This document shows, piece after piece, positions 25,511 to 34,838 of a stretch of DNA of 46,665 bases (within the stretch, counting starts at the first letter, position 1; each line of letters opens with the position of its first letter). The translations under genes and the position numbers were made by a program. The notes beneath the pieces were generated by a model. It had not been told where the DNA came from, made no database searches, and saw only the letters and a list, made by a program, of their open reading frames with translations. The stretch lies in NCBI GenBank assembly GCA_026000155.1, contig BNYG01000020.1:1-46665 (forward strand), read 5' to 3'. This DNA comes from Bacteroidia bacterium (GTDB taxonomy: Bacteria; Bacteroidota; Bacteroidia; Bacteroidales; Azobacteroidaceae).

Positions 25511-25765
25511 CCTTTGTTCGGCATAGGCTCTGCCTATGTCGTGCTAAAAGCAGGCCTCCGGCTTGCGTTCAAACCGCACAATGCTATTTCTATTCCATTT
25601 CCTCCTCTCAGATTCTTTCTTGATTGTGTTTTTTTCTACAGTAATCCTATTTCTTTCTTATACTCAAAATCAGTACTAATTCTCTTTTTAGAAATTGTGC
25701 GGCTTGAATGCCAGCCAGAGGCCGGCTTTTAGCACGACATAGGCAGAGCCTATGCCGAACCAAGG
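25511..25765. repeat. 255-bp element with 72-bp inverted repeats (MITE-like)
   Basis: The left arm 25511-25582 and the right arm 25694-25765 are inverted copies with 66 of 72 positions identical by my count. Each arm contains its own hairpin, CATAGGC-tct-GCCTATG. The 111-bp AT-rich centre has no gene. The right arm ends at 25765, immediately before the stop codon (25766-25768) of the neighbouring gene. No transposase and no obvious target duplication were seen. It looks like a non-autonomous mobile element or a folded DNA/RNA site. Confidence 0.85.
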
Positions 25766-26371
25766 TTAGTGTTTCCTAAATTTTACAATTAGTAGAAAAG
25801 TTAAAAAACAACAACCTATTCCTCCAATAATCCAATATTTATATTGATTTCTTGGAGGGGGAATAATTACATTCCTATCTTTATCTATGAATACTTCGTT
25901 TCCGTCTTCATCTACAAATATAACATGACTTCTGTCTATTATGGTTTGAAAAGGCTCTGCTATTTTAGTAAGATGCTTTTTGTCTAAAAAACGAATCAAC
26001 TCTTTAAAATAATTGACAGATTCTTCGTTCGTATCCATAAAGTACAATAAGCTATCTTGATTGTCCGTAATTTGAACAGCATAACAACCAAACTCATATC
26101 TACCAATACTTCCTCTATTATTTTTTGTATATGCATCTGCCGGAAGATGTTTATGTGTATTTTTTCTAATAACATATTTTTTTACAATATTATATTCTTT
26201 CTCTGTTACCAAAACACCAACAATAGCATATTTTGATTCTATCTCTCGAGTGCTTATGATTAAATAATCCATGGGTTTATCCTGCGGACCTACATTAAAA
26301 AACTCTATTTGCTGTGCAAATCCGGATAAAGCAACTATTAAAAGACAAATACTAATTATATATTTTTTCAT
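25766..26371 (-). CDS. Exported hypothetical protein with C-terminal membrane anchor, RHS island
   Basis: A 201-residue protein. A signal peptide (MKKYIISICLLIVALSGFAQ) is followed by a soluble domain of mixed strands and helices (IIDRSHVIFVDEDGNEVFID near the end), then a proline-rich hinge (IIPPPRNQ). The chain ends in one transmembrane helix (YWIIGGIGCCFLTFLLIV) and a short basic tail (KFRKH). So the domain sits outside the inner membrane, anchored at the C-terminus. No family is recognised. It follows the lipoprotein gene after 75 bases, in the usual position of RHS-associated immunity or accessory genes. The inverted-repeat element touches its stop codon. Confidence 0.6.
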   Translation of the reverse strand: MKKYIISICLLIVALSGFAQQIEFFNVGPQDKPMDYLIISTREIESKYAIVGVLVTEKEYNIVKKYVIRKNTHKHLPADAYTKNNRGSIGRYEFGCYAVQITDNQDSLLYFMDTNEESVNYFKELIRFLDKKHLTKIAEPFQTIIDRSHVIFVDEDGNEVFIDKDRNVIIPPPRNQYKYWIIGGIGCCFLTFLLIVKFRKH

Positions 26372-26446
26372 TTTCTGCGAATGGGGACTTGAGTTGGATG
26401 TGAAACTTTTTGATTTATAGATCGTTGATGGAATCCGGGATATCGG

Positions 26447-27010
26447 TTATTTTACACTAAAAGTCAAAGTTCCCTCATCATCGTAAATTTTCTTTAAATG
26501 GAAAATACTATCAAAATAGAAATAGCCATCAACATCTCCACTAAAAGCGATATCATTCCCTTGAAAAACATAATAATTGATATTATTAATCGAATCCGTC
26601 ACGTTGTATTTATATTCTAAACTTCCATTTAAATTGGGGACAACAGTCGATAGCCCGAATCCTCTAAAAATAATTTCAGAAGTTTTAGTATCTAAATAAA
26701 GTGATTTTAGAGTATCATAAGTGAGTTCTATATACGCCTTTGTAGTGCAATTAATCAATTTATAATTAATTGAATGTGGGGTATTCAGTATGTCACTATA
26801 GAATGTTCTTCTTACTAATTGAGTTAGACTATCAATATATGTATATTCCAACACTATGCTATCCACCCTATGCTCATTTGTATAGGTTATACTATCTAAT
26901 GGTATCGAAAACAAAACATCTTTTGTAACCACTTTGCTTTCTTTACAGCAGGAGCACAACGCCATTAAAAATATCAATTTGAATAATATTTTACTTTCCT
27001 CTTTTAACAT
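26447..27010 (-). CDS. Lipoprotein overlapping the RHS gene, candidate immunity protein
   Basis: With ATG at 27010 this is a 187-residue protein starting MLKEESKILFKLIFLMALCSC, a short basic N-region, hydrophobic core and lipobox-like LCSCC. The frame is open to 27046, but those extra residues lie deeper in the RHS gene and spoil the signal. The start at 27010 overlaps the last 20 bases of the RHS coding sequence, implying translational coupling. The mature part is beta-rich with many Tyr, Thr, Ser and Asp (DSIVLEYTYIDSLTQLV, FGLSTVVPNLNGSLEY). No family is recognised. The tight overlap with the variable RHS C-terminus is the classic arrangement for a cognate immunity gene. This is inference. 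Confidence 0.6.
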   Translation of the reverse strand: MLKEESKILFKLIFLMALCSCCKESKVVTKDVLFSIPLDSITYTNEHRVDSIVLEYTYIDSLTQLVRRTFYSDILNTPHSINYKLINCTTKAYIELTYDTLKSLYLDTKTSEIIFRGFGLSTVVPNLNGSLEYKYNVTDSINNINYYVFQGNDIAFSGDVDGYFYFDSIFHLKKIYDDEGTLTFSVK

Positions 27011-30000
27011 TTGCTTTATTGTTTTGATATTCTTTTCTAAAAGCATTCATTAAAGCTCTATCCATGGTAGCCGACCCCATCCAGCCCATCATTCCACTTA
27101 TAAACCGTCTCATATTTGTGTAACGGGAACTATTTTGATTGTCATACGTGGCATGATCTACCGCACCAGATGTATTCAATCCTTTCAACATTGTTGAATT
27201 GTTTTCTGCACCGCGCACAAAATTTTTGTTTAAATAATCAACATCCTGCTCTGCATGAACTGTATGTTCGTGTCCAAAAGTCGTAATTTGATCAGCTGTC
27301 GTTTGACTTATATCTGTATGTATATACATTAATGGTTTATCATTATATAACTTCCATTCAGTTTCTCCATGAATAGTATAAACTCCATCAGAACGATAGT
27401 CTGTTGTTGCATTTCCAAAAGAATATTGTGCATCATAATTATTACCATTCCCTTGTATTGTTACCGTATTGCCATCCCATGTAAACGATTGTTCTCCATC
27501 TACAAAATTTGATAAAAAATCTTGACCAGATTCTGATTGCATCCATCCATAAAGCCATTCTTGTGTTGTGGCATCCAATTGAGAAAACTCAACCTGTTCA
27601 AATTCCCCATTACCGTTATCTCTGTAGAAATAAACTGTTCTTCCATCGGGGTCTATGTAATTCACCGGATTGTTCATACAGTAGGCATACGGACTGACCG
27701 AATAATACTTTTCCGCCCTTGGATCCATAGTAGTAAATCGTGGAATAGTCATACTCAACTGTCTCGCCTCAAAATCATACCAATTCAACCCATACACTTC
27801 ATCCAATTCCTTGCCTCCAAATTTGTAGGGTTGTCTTTCCGGAAATTCCCCATTAGTATAAGGCATTCCAAACGGATAATAGTCTGTAGTTTGCATCACT
27901 ACCGAGTTTGAATTGTCTATTTCCATCACCACCCGGTTGTTGCCCAAATGGTCTTTCAGGTAATAATTAAATCTATAATTATTAGTACTGTTCTTAGTCA
28001 CATAACCTTCCGGATTCAGGATATATTTCAGTTCGCCGTTTTCGTAAATGACCGATCCGCAATAGTCGGTGACTGTATTAGAAAGACTCCCGGGTAATAT
28101 CATGAAACCGGCGCGGATGTGGCGGTTGACCGGAATGCCGGAAATGGTTGTTTGTGCAGCCATATGTATTCTTCTTCTTTTCACCCCTGTTGCATCATAA
28201 CTGTATTGAGTACTGTTACCGGTACTAAAAGTTATTTTGTTCGGCAAATTTAATACATTATATTGGATTCCGGTGATTCCCTGGTTAAAATCTTCTTCCA
28301 AAGCGCCGTTTTTATTATAAACATATTCTCTGGCAGGGTTTCCCAAGGGTTTGATAAAACCTTCATCTACATCTGCTGATTCTGTTACCTTATTCAATTG
28401 ATTACCGGAATATTCCATGTCCAGATCATCAAAAAGTCCCAACATGGATAGTCTGGAACGCTTTAGACTGGTTATGTTTCCCATCTTATCGTAAGCTACT
28501 TCTTCCGTTTTATCATTATACCTGTTCACTGAACCGGAAGAGAAATAATCGGCTTTCTTCAAACGATTCAAGTTATCATAAGTAAATGAATAGCCCTGCA
28601 GCGGGTTGGAATTCGAACTCCATTCCATCTTTGCCATATTTCCATTGAATAACGGAGTATTACCACCGGTATAATACAAGCTTTCCATGAAATGGGGAGA
28701 ATCTATGTTTCCCAACCAACTGCGGACCGTGTAATCATAGCTAATCAACTCTTTGTTTCCATGCAGACCCTTGGTTTTTACCCTGCTCAAATCGTCGTAA
28801 GTCAATTCGGAAAGGGTAATTTTATTGCCGCCTACTTGGTATTCGGTAATGGTCGGACGGTTGGCATGGTCGTAATGATAGGTATAACTTTCCGTAATCG
28901 AATCATTTCCCAGGTGAGACGCTGCATGTACGTGCTGCTTTTCAGTGGGCTGACCGGTAAATGAATAAACATAATATTCCGCTTCCCGACCTCCTAATAA
29001 ATTAGTCGATCGTTGCTGTACGATTCTTCCTTTACTGTCGTAATAAAAAGCGGTGACAATTTCTTTGCTTGTATCGTCCAGCATTTTGACCCGTGTACCG
29101 ACTAATAATCCTTTGCTGTTTTCATACCGTTTGTCGTAACCTGCTTTTTCAGCATAACTGACTTTGTCTTTTATCGTTGCTGCCAAATCATTAGTATTCA
29201 ATAAATTATCCGGATTGTCGTAATAATTGGCTTGCAGGATACTGCCGGCAGGAATGTTTTGCAATTGATTTTTGGAATAACCGTATTCTCCTGCAGCAGA
29301 ATTGGTTTCTATCACAGCGATGTTTTTTACTAAGTCAATCAAACTCGCCCTTGACATAGAAACATTTTTCCAGACACCGCTTACAATCACCCGGCCAAAG
29401 GCATCGTATTTATTGAATGTCCAATTGTTGGGAGACCGCTGTTCTCCGTCTTGCGAAAAAATCAAGCGGTCGGCTTGGTCGTAGATATAATAAACAGGGT
29501 CGGCGCCGGGCAATTTCATTTCCGTGCAACGCTGCCGGTCATCGTATTGATAGCTATAGGCATACTTATTTAAATTCGCGCTTGAAATATCATCCTCAAT
29601 CAGAGGTGGCAACACAAAGCGCCGGTTTCCAAAGTCGTCATATACGTAATAAGTATCATAATTTCCATCCGTATCTACTTGCCGTTGCAAAATCACCCGG
29701 CCTAATTTATCCTTAAATTCATACGTTGTTTTATTGTCTTCGTCTGTGATTTGCGTTACAAAGAGACTGCCGTTGGCGTAGTCATTTGCATTTTTCTCCA
29801 AATTATCTCCTGAAACGTAGTAATAACGGCAAGGATAGTCGTCGGCATTATTGGTCAGGTAGGCTGTTTGAACGAACCGGTCGGCAGTGCGCCAGGCTTG
29901 GCCGGGACCGTATTGTTTTTCCACCCGGTTCAAGGGAGAGGGTTCATATTGGGTTTCCGAATAACGGACAGGCTCTGTTCCATAAGCGGTATTGGTACGG

Positions 30001-30323
30001 CTTTTCAGATCTTCAAGGTCTCTAAAGTGACCGCTACCGGAGCCTGTATTGACAGGCAACCAACTTTTCCATTCCCTTCCATAAGCATCATATTCCTGAA
30101 AAGCAACCCAATCGGTTTGGCTGGGAGTGAATCCGACCTGTACTTGTTGGACAGGACGCCCCAGACCATCAAAATAGTGGACTGCATCCAGATAAGCGCT
30201 TGCGTCACCTTTGGTGTAAGTGCGGGTTTTTATATAATTCTGATCCTGACTTGGTGCGGTATTTTGGGTATAGGCGCTCCAAAATACATTCAGAAATAAA
30301 ACGAATAGAATAGATTGTTTCAT
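26991..30323 (-). CDS. Secreted RHS/YD-repeat protein with variable C-terminal tip
   Basis: A 1110-residue protein. The signal peptide (MKQSILFVLFLNVFWSAYTQ) leads into a DUF6443-like N-terminal part (YFDGLGRPVQQVQVG, then EYDAYGREWKSWLP). Many YD repeats follow (YVYDDFGNRRFVLPP, YIYDQADRLIFSQDG, KYDAFGRVI, YDNLNRLKKADY, YSYDATGVKRRR), which form the hollow RHS shell. The conserved end, PYKFGGKELDEVYGLNWYDF through NPVNYIDPDGR, finishes at residue 895. The last 215 residues are the variable tip and contain TFGHEHTVHAEQD (His1018-Glu1019, His1023), a possible metal site. Four bases separate its ATG from the small gene upstream. A contact-dependent or secreted toxin is plausible; activity is not shown. 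Confidence 0.88.
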   Translation of the reverse strand: MKQSILFVLFLNVFWSAYTQNTAPSQDQNYIKTRTYTKGDASAYLDAVHYFDGLGRPVQQVQVGFTPSQTDWVAFQEYDAYGREWKSWLPVNTGSGSGHFRDLEDLKSRTNTAYGTEPVRYSETQYEPSPLNRVEKQYGPGQAWRTADRFVQTAYLTNNADDYPCRYYYVSGDNLEKNANDYANGSLFVTQITDEDNKTTYEFKDKLGRVILQRQVDTDGNYDTYYVYDDFGNRRFVLPPLIEDDISSANLNKYAYSYQYDDRQRCTEMKLPGADPVYYIYDQADRLIFSQDGEQRSPNNWTFNKYDAFGRVIVSGVWKNVSMSRASLIDLVKNIAVIETNSAAGEYGYSKNQLQNIPAGSILQANYYDNPDNLLNTNDLAATIKDKVSYAEKAGYDKRYENSKGLLVGTRVKMLDDTSKEIVTAFYYDSKGRIVQQRSTNLLGGREAEYYVYSFTGQPTEKQHVHAASHLGNDSITESYTYHYDHANRPTITEYQVGGNKITLSELTYDDLSRVKTKGLHGNKELISYDYTVRSWLGNIDSPHFMESLYYTGGNTPLFNGNMAKMEWSSNSNPLQGYSFTYDNLNRLKKADYFSSGSVNRYNDKTEEVAYDKMGNITSLKRSRLSMLGLFDDLDMEYSGNQLNKVTESADVDEGFIKPLGNPAREYVYNKNGALEEDFNQGITGIQYNVLNLPNKITFSTGNSTQYSYDATGVKRRRIHMAAQTTISGIPVNRHIRAGFMILPGSLSNTVTDYCGSVIYENGELKYILNPEGYVTKNSTNNYRFNYYLKDHLGNNRVVMEIDNSNSVVMQTTDYYPFGMPYTNGEFPERQPYKFGGKELDEVYGLNWYDFEARQLSMTIPRFTTMDPRAEKYYSVSPYAYCMNNPVNYIDPDGRTVYFYRDNGNGEFEQVEFSQLDATTQEWLYGWMQSESGQDFLSNFVDGEQSFTWDGNTVTIQGNGNNYDAQYSFGNATTDYRSDGVYTIHGETEWKLYNDKPLMYIHTDISQTTADQITTFGHEHTVHAEQDVDYLNKNFVRGAENNSTMLKGLNTSGAVDHATYDNQNSSRYTNMRRFISGMMGWMGSATMDRALMNAFRKEYQNNKANVKRGK

Positions 30324-30327
30324 CGTT

Positions 30328-31002
30328 TTATGATTTTTTGATAAGAATAATGTTCACATACGAGCTTGCTGTAGGAGCAGTAGTTTTACAATCATAAGTC
30401 ATCACGCCTGATGCCGATATACTTTTGATGGTAATGCAGTTGGTGTCGTAATCGGTTACCACGTAGTCGTAGTCGCCGGCGACTCCCAACAGATTTGTCA
30501 GAGCGGTGGCGGTGGTTAACGCCGAATTGTTGGAAATCAACGGCTGCCCCGTTGTGGTAAAATTACGCGTGTACACCGTATAGAGGTTCACCGTTTTATT
30601 CGTTGCTCCCGAAGTCCAGTCCAAAGTAAAAGGCGGGAGGTATATGGCTGTACCTGTACTATTCAGCAGTTTCCATTGGTTGCCGTTCCAATAATAAATA
30701 CCGGGTTTGAAAATTGTATTGTCGGTTATATTGTAAACTTCTAATCCGATGTGTTCAAGTTTATCCGTTGCGGTTTCAGAGGCGATAAACGGTCGTAGTG
30801 AATTGAGTGTTTGCAACTGTACGCGAGGTAAAAGCAATCCTCCTTTACTGGTGGTCTCCCCGCCCTTCAGATTGGTTTGACTTTTTATATCCAATAAGGC
30901 AGCTTTGGCAGGATCCTGAACCGAGCCGACTGTTACCTGCGCATTCATACTTGCCGTGCCCAAAACCAAGGACAACAGCAATAATAAAAACATTTTTTTC
31001 AT
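30328..31002 (-). CDS. Small secreted protein between two YD-repeat genes
   Basis: I choose ATG 31002, giving a 224-residue protein that opens on a signal peptide (MKKMFLLLLLSLVLGTASMNA, cleaved near AQVTVG). The frame is open to 31029, but that start would overlap the upstream gene. The N-terminal block (VTVGSVQDPAKAALLDIKSQ, GGLLLPRVQLQTL, HIGLEVYNITDN, GIYYWNGNQWKLL) is common in Bacteroidetes surface proteins of unknown function. The C-terminal 90 residues are Thr/Ser/Asn-rich strands (FTTTGQPLISNNSALTTATA). Gaps are four bases on each side, so it is clearly co-transcribed with the YD-repeat proteins. Perhaps a subunit, plug or chaperone of that complex. Confidence 0.7.
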   Translation of the reverse strand: MKKMFLLLLLSLVLGTASMNAQVTVGSVQDPAKAALLDIKSQTNLKGGETTSKGGLLLPRVQLQTLNSLRPFIASETATDKLEHIGLEVYNITDNTIFKPGIYYWNGNQWKLLNSTGTAIYLPPFTLDWTSGATNKTVNLYTVYTRNFTTTGQPLISNNSALTTATALTNLLGVAGDYDYVVTDYDTNCITIKSISASGVMTYDCKTTAPTASSYVNIILIKKS

Positions 31003-31006
31003 TATC

Positions 31007-34000
31007 TTAATTTTTATAGTGATATTCATAATTTTCTATTGTTTTATTATTCTCGTCTTTGATAGTCTGCAAACGGCCAAAAGGATCATATTCGTAGGTC
31101 GTTGTCACTCCGCGCGGATCGGTTACTGTTTGAAGCCCTATCAAGGGCTTATACGTGTAAGTAGTGATTTGAGCATTGGGCAAGGCTTTTTGCAGACTTC
31201 CGTTTTTGAGTTCCGTTTCATCGGGAATTGCCAATTGTGACAGGGCATTCACACTTGCCACAGCAAAGACGGACTTGGCGGCTGTCTCCACTTCCGAATA
31301 GGTTGCATTTTTAATTTCCGCAATCGGATACTGGTAATTATAGCCCCACAAATAGACTACTTTTTCTGCTTCATTGTAAATCAGGGATTGCGGCTTGCCG
31401 TATTGGGTATAATCTCCATAAACCATTGTAGCAAGAGGATAGATAGTTGTATTCTCGCCTGTGGAAGTAAATGTGGACGGGTCGCTTGCAGACGGAACCG
31501 CCAGGGCTGAAAAATATTTCTTATCCGGCACATAGATCGTTTGATTTCCCTGTTTCGTAGGGGTGTATTTCGTCAGATGCCCGCCGATATACTTGGCATC
31601 ATTGTATATTTTTTCCTCAATGACAGGCGATAAGATATGCGCAGCGGTCATTTCGATATAAGGGGCAAAGTTGTAATCGTTAGGATAGAAATAACGATAC
31701 TCCAATTCCGTATCGTTGCTTTGCTGTACTTTTTTGGTGGTCATTTGCAAAGTGGACGAGTGGTAGGAATACTTTTCCTCTACCGTTACCCCATTTTCAG
31801 TGGTAACGACACGGTTCAATTGCGTACGATAGGAAGAAAGTTGGTGAGCCAGTATCTGAAAACGCCAAGCATACGGTATAGATATGCTATAGGGTGTGGG
31901 ACTATCGCCGCACAATATCATTGGGCACATACCACTATTGAGTACAGAACTGGGAAACATTCCCGGAAACATATTCAACATGTCGGTAATATTCACTCCG
32001 AAGTATGAATGGAGTTTAAAGTTAAGATAAAACCTCTGTTCCGTTTTTACGGGCAAGTCATTATTATTTTCATAATACCGGGTATATTGCAAACTTCCAT
32101 TGAGCGGGTCATCTATACGAACACTTCCTTGTGCCTGTCCCATAGGAGACTGGTTATAGAATTGATAAACGGTATGGCCGGAAAAACTTCCGGCTCCTAT
32201 TTTCATTTCTTTCACGTAGGTATAGCCCACTCCTCCAATAGTTCCATAGGGATTAGTCAGTTTATTCGAAGAACCGACATCGGCAATCAGCACATCATAT
32301 AAATCAACCACCGGAAGAGCAGGTAATACACAGTCACCATTCGAATATATATAACGTATTACACCCGTTTTTGCCCTGTAAAAATTATAACAGCGAAGCG
32401 CATCGTGTAGTATTCCGCTGCTTGTTTGGGTACCCGGATGAGTGTAATAGTATCCCGTATTTAACAGTAAGTTTTGTTTCATTGCATTGGCATACGATTT
32501 GATCGATTGGATATGCAATCCGCATCCTTGATTTTCTACGGAGGAAGGGAAAGTCCTTTTCAACGTAAGTTTGGCAGAAACCTGACCGCTTCTTACATCA
32601 TTGGGACTTGGATTATATTTTTTGACATTGATTCTCAAAGTATAGTTTCCGGCAGCAAGGGACAAATGCCAATTACTGGTCAGAGTACCTGTATTATTGG
32701 CCGGAGGATTATTGACATCGTTACCCGCCAAATAATAAAAAACTTGCTGGGAGGAGGTTCCGGTATTTTTGAACACGATGACTTCACTGTTCTGCAGATG
32801 CCACCATTCATGCGCTTGATCACCCTTCCCTATTCGGATCTCCAAGGGCACGCGGTCGTCGTCGGCGGTGAGGGTGAATGCGGTTTGATACGTAACATTG
32901 GGGTCATACGCATCGGCAATCTGCACTTCGTCAACAAGAATATCCTGCGCTTTAGGAATATAATTTCCCCAGAAGGTATTCGGTTCGTAGGTAAATTCGG
33001 TATAACCCTTGGTAGGATATTCAATACCCGTCAGTATGCCCGCTTGACAGTAAGTAAAATTGTAGCCTTTGTTCATCGCGTGTGGAGAATATCCATAACG
33101 TCCAATATTGAAAATATCTTGCTCTTCCGGGGGCAAATAAGGCAATTGTCCCCACAAAAACCTTTCCATATCCGGCAGACCGGAGTCTCCGGTTTCACCA
33201 TTGTAATAGCCCCAATAATCGGCGCTATAGGAATACTTGTTGGGCAATTGGGTGGTATTGTAGGTGAACCGGTATTCATTTATTTTTTCGGCTCCATGCA
33301 ATTGATAGACGCCGTTCAATTTCAGACGATGGGTTCCATACCGGACATTCCATGTAAATTCCGGATCATTGACGAAAGAACCTCCTACGCTGGATGTCCA
33401 AGTAGTTGATTTCCCTATAAAATAATCATAATCAAAAACATAACGTAATACATTGCTGTTTCCGGTAGAATGATTCATAACGTGTATGAAGTCTAACTTT
33501 TGGGCATTTCTAAAATCGTTGGCATCCGTTGTATTGAATCCTGCCGTATAGTGGGGCGTATCAATCCATTCCAAATAAAATTCGGTTGCGGCAATGATAC
33601 CCCGTCTATAATCCGTATCAGTGGTTCCACTCATGATATGAGAATAGGATTGGACGGGAAAGTGTAAATAATAATCTTTCGAAAATTTTCGTATAGGTAC
33701 AGCTTTATACCGGTAATTCACCACACTTCCATCGGGATAGGTACTTTCTGTTAATAAAAAATGAACGGATAAAGGTTGATAGCTTTGAGTGTCCATCATG
33801 TCATAGGTATCATACAAGGCGGTTGAAGTGTAATTGTAGTACTTTTTGAAGTGATGCACAATACCTTCCGGCGTCGTTAGGTTGAATTCTATCAATCGAT
33901 TAGAATCAGAAGGATCCGATTGAGCTCCTCTCCTTTTTTCTATTTTTATATCCTGCTCTTTGTTAAGAATATAAATACTGTCGTTTCTGTAATCAATAAT

Positions 34001-34537
34001 AAATTTACCCGATCCGCCCGGATAAGTAAAATAAAAAACATCCGGATTGAATTTACCGGTATATTGTCTAAATAAATACGATCGTAAGTTTGAGTAAGAC
34101 TCAGGAGTGCAGGGGATGGATTGGTAGGGCATGCTGAAATTAAACCATTGCAGCCCCAGTTGGCTCAAAATAGTAGCATAGCCCGAATCTGCGTCGTCAT
34201 AGCCGCCGATGACATTTTGTGTAATGATGCCGCCCACATTCAGGTTCCATCCCAAACCCACCCAGGAGGCCTCTTCGTTCACTTTGATTCCGGAGGTGTT
34301 GTATCTCAGTACAATGGGGAGTTCAATGCTTCCGTCTTTGATCGTATAAAGCGGAATGCTTACATCGGGGGTGCCATTGTACAGGCTAATCGGGTTGTCA
34401 ATGAATTTGTTAAAAGAGGCGGCATTCGGTGTCGTGATATTCAGAAAATCAGGACTTCCTTTTACGAAACTCCCTTGTGAACTAACTTTGGCAACGCTTG
34501 TCACCAATAAAAGGAATAGAAGTAGTTTTGTTTTCAT
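31007..34537 (-). CDS. Large secreted YD-repeat/RHS-like protein without toxin tip
   Basis: A 1176-residue protein with signal peptide (MKTKLLLFLLLVTSVAKVSS). The N-terminal block (NPISLYNGTPDVSIPLYTI, PIVLRYNTSGIKVNEEASWV, GLGWNLNVGGIITQNVIGG) resembles the SpvB/TcaC-type beginning of Bacteroidetes RHS proteins. A long beta-rich middle with an N-glycan-like binding look (residues 300-750) follows. Only at the end are there clear YD repeats: VTDPRGVTTTYEYDPFGRLQ and IKDENNKTIENYEYHYKN, where it stops. It heads the island operon and has no variable tip, so it looks like the partner (B-like component) of the RHS protein downstream. The secretion route after Sec is not evident; no T9SS C-terminal domain was seen. 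Confidence 0.8.
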   Translation of the reverse strand: MKTKLLLFLLLVTSVAKVSSQGSFVKGSPDFLNITTPNAASFNKFIDNPISLYNGTPDVSIPLYTIKDGSIELPIVLRYNTSGIKVNEEASWVGLGWNLNVGGIITQNVIGGYDDADSGYATILSQLGLQWFNFSMPYQSIPCTPESYSNLRSYLFRQYTGKFNPDVFYFTYPGGSGKFIIDYRNDSIYILNKEQDIKIEKRRGAQSDPSDSNRLIEFNLTTPEGIVHHFKKYYNYTSTALYDTYDMMDTQSYQPLSVHFLLTESTYPDGSVVNYRYKAVPIRKFSKDYYLHFPVQSYSHIMSGTTDTDYRRGIIAATEFYLEWIDTPHYTAGFNTTDANDFRNAQKLDFIHVMNHSTGNSNVLRYVFDYDYFIGKSTTWTSSVGGSFVNDPEFTWNVRYGTHRLKLNGVYQLHGAEKINEYRFTYNTTQLPNKYSYSADYWGYYNGETGDSGLPDMERFLWGQLPYLPPEEQDIFNIGRYGYSPHAMNKGYNFTYCQAGILTGIEYPTKGYTEFTYEPNTFWGNYIPKAQDILVDEVQIADAYDPNVTYQTAFTLTADDDRVPLEIRIGKGDQAHEWWHLQNSEVIVFKNTGTSSQQVFYYLAGNDVNNPPANNTGTLTSNWHLSLAAGNYTLRINVKKYNPSPNDVRSGQVSAKLTLKRTFPSSVENQGCGLHIQSIKSYANAMKQNLLLNTGYYYTHPGTQTSSGILHDALRCYNFYRAKTGVIRYIYSNGDCVLPALPVVDLYDVLIADVGSSNKLTNPYGTIGGVGYTYVKEMKIGAGSFSGHTVYQFYNQSPMGQAQGSVRIDDPLNGSLQYTRYYENNNDLPVKTEQRFYLNFKLHSYFGVNITDMLNMFPGMFPSSVLNSGMCPMILCGDSPTPYSISIPYAWRFQILAHQLSSYRTQLNRVVTTENGVTVEEKYSYHSSTLQMTTKKVQQSNDTELEYRYFYPNDYNFAPYIEMTAAHILSPVIEEKIYNDAKYIGGHLTKYTPTKQGNQTIYVPDKKYFSALAVPSASDPSTFTSTGENTTIYPLATMVYGDYTQYGKPQSLIYNEAEKVVYLWGYNYQYPIAEIKNATYSEVETAAKSVFAVASVNALSQLAIPDETELKNGSLQKALPNAQITTYTYKPLIGLQTVTDPRGVTTTYEYDPFGRLQTIKDENNKTIENYEYHYKN

Positions 34538-34597
34538 TTTTTTTATTCATTTATATTGAACTGTGGTTTTTTAACTCTTTTCATATACGCGCATAAA

Positions 34598-34720
34598 AAT
34601 AGCGTGGAAACAACCTATCTGAACATCAGGTTTCCACGCCTATACCTCTGGTAAGTTGCTCCACGCCGCATACACGGCGTTTCACTAACTTATTCTTGAG
34701 GTATAACCCAAATTTGGGTT
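34598..34720 (-). ncRNA. Structured leader or small RNA upstream of the RHS operon (unclassified)
   Basis: Read on the minus strand the stretch folds into a palindrome AACCCAAATTTGGGTT (34720-34705), then a three-tier stem: TATACCTC (34705-34698) with GAGGTATA (34648-34641), TAAGTT (34692-34687) with AACTTA (34657-34652), and ACGCCG (34680-34675) with CGGCGT (34668-34663). Last comes a 10-bp hairpin GCGTGGAAAC/GTTTCCACGC (34639-34602) followed by TATTTTTAT, a terminator shape. Upstream are smaller hairpins (34741-34800). Together they could form a roughly 230-nt RNA ending 60 bases before the RHS operon ATG, either a free small RNA or an attenuating leader. No known riboswitch is recognised. 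Confidence 0.5.
34602..34639 (-). terminator. Intrinsic terminator or attenuator before the RHS operon
   Basis: Perfect 10-bp stem GCGTGGAAAC/GTTTCCACGC with an 18-base loop, followed on the minus strand by TATTTTTAT. It stands between the structured RNA and the RHS operon start (34537), so it would either end a small RNA or regulate read-through. Confidence 0.6.
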
Positions 34721-34838
34721 AAAATTGTGGAAAATGATGTCCAAGAATAGCAGCAAATCGCTATTTTATATATGTCCTTAAAATGTGCGTATGATTACGC
34801 TATATATACCATAGGCAAAAAATTTATGTCTTCGATTG

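Noticed and set aside
25511..25765. Integron cassette recombination site
   Set aside because: No integrase and no convincing conserved core GTTRRRY pair; long near-perfect arms suit a MITE-like element better.
32474..33409. Plus-strand 311-residue open frame inside the large YD-repeat gene
   Set aside because: Antisense shadow of a gene with clear signal peptide and YD repeats; no start context or domain of its own.
34598..34720. Hammerhead ribozyme in the structured RNA (CTGATG and GAAA motifs)
   Set aside because: The core does not fit: CTGATG is followed by TT, not A, and lies in a terminator loop; stems are in the wrong order.
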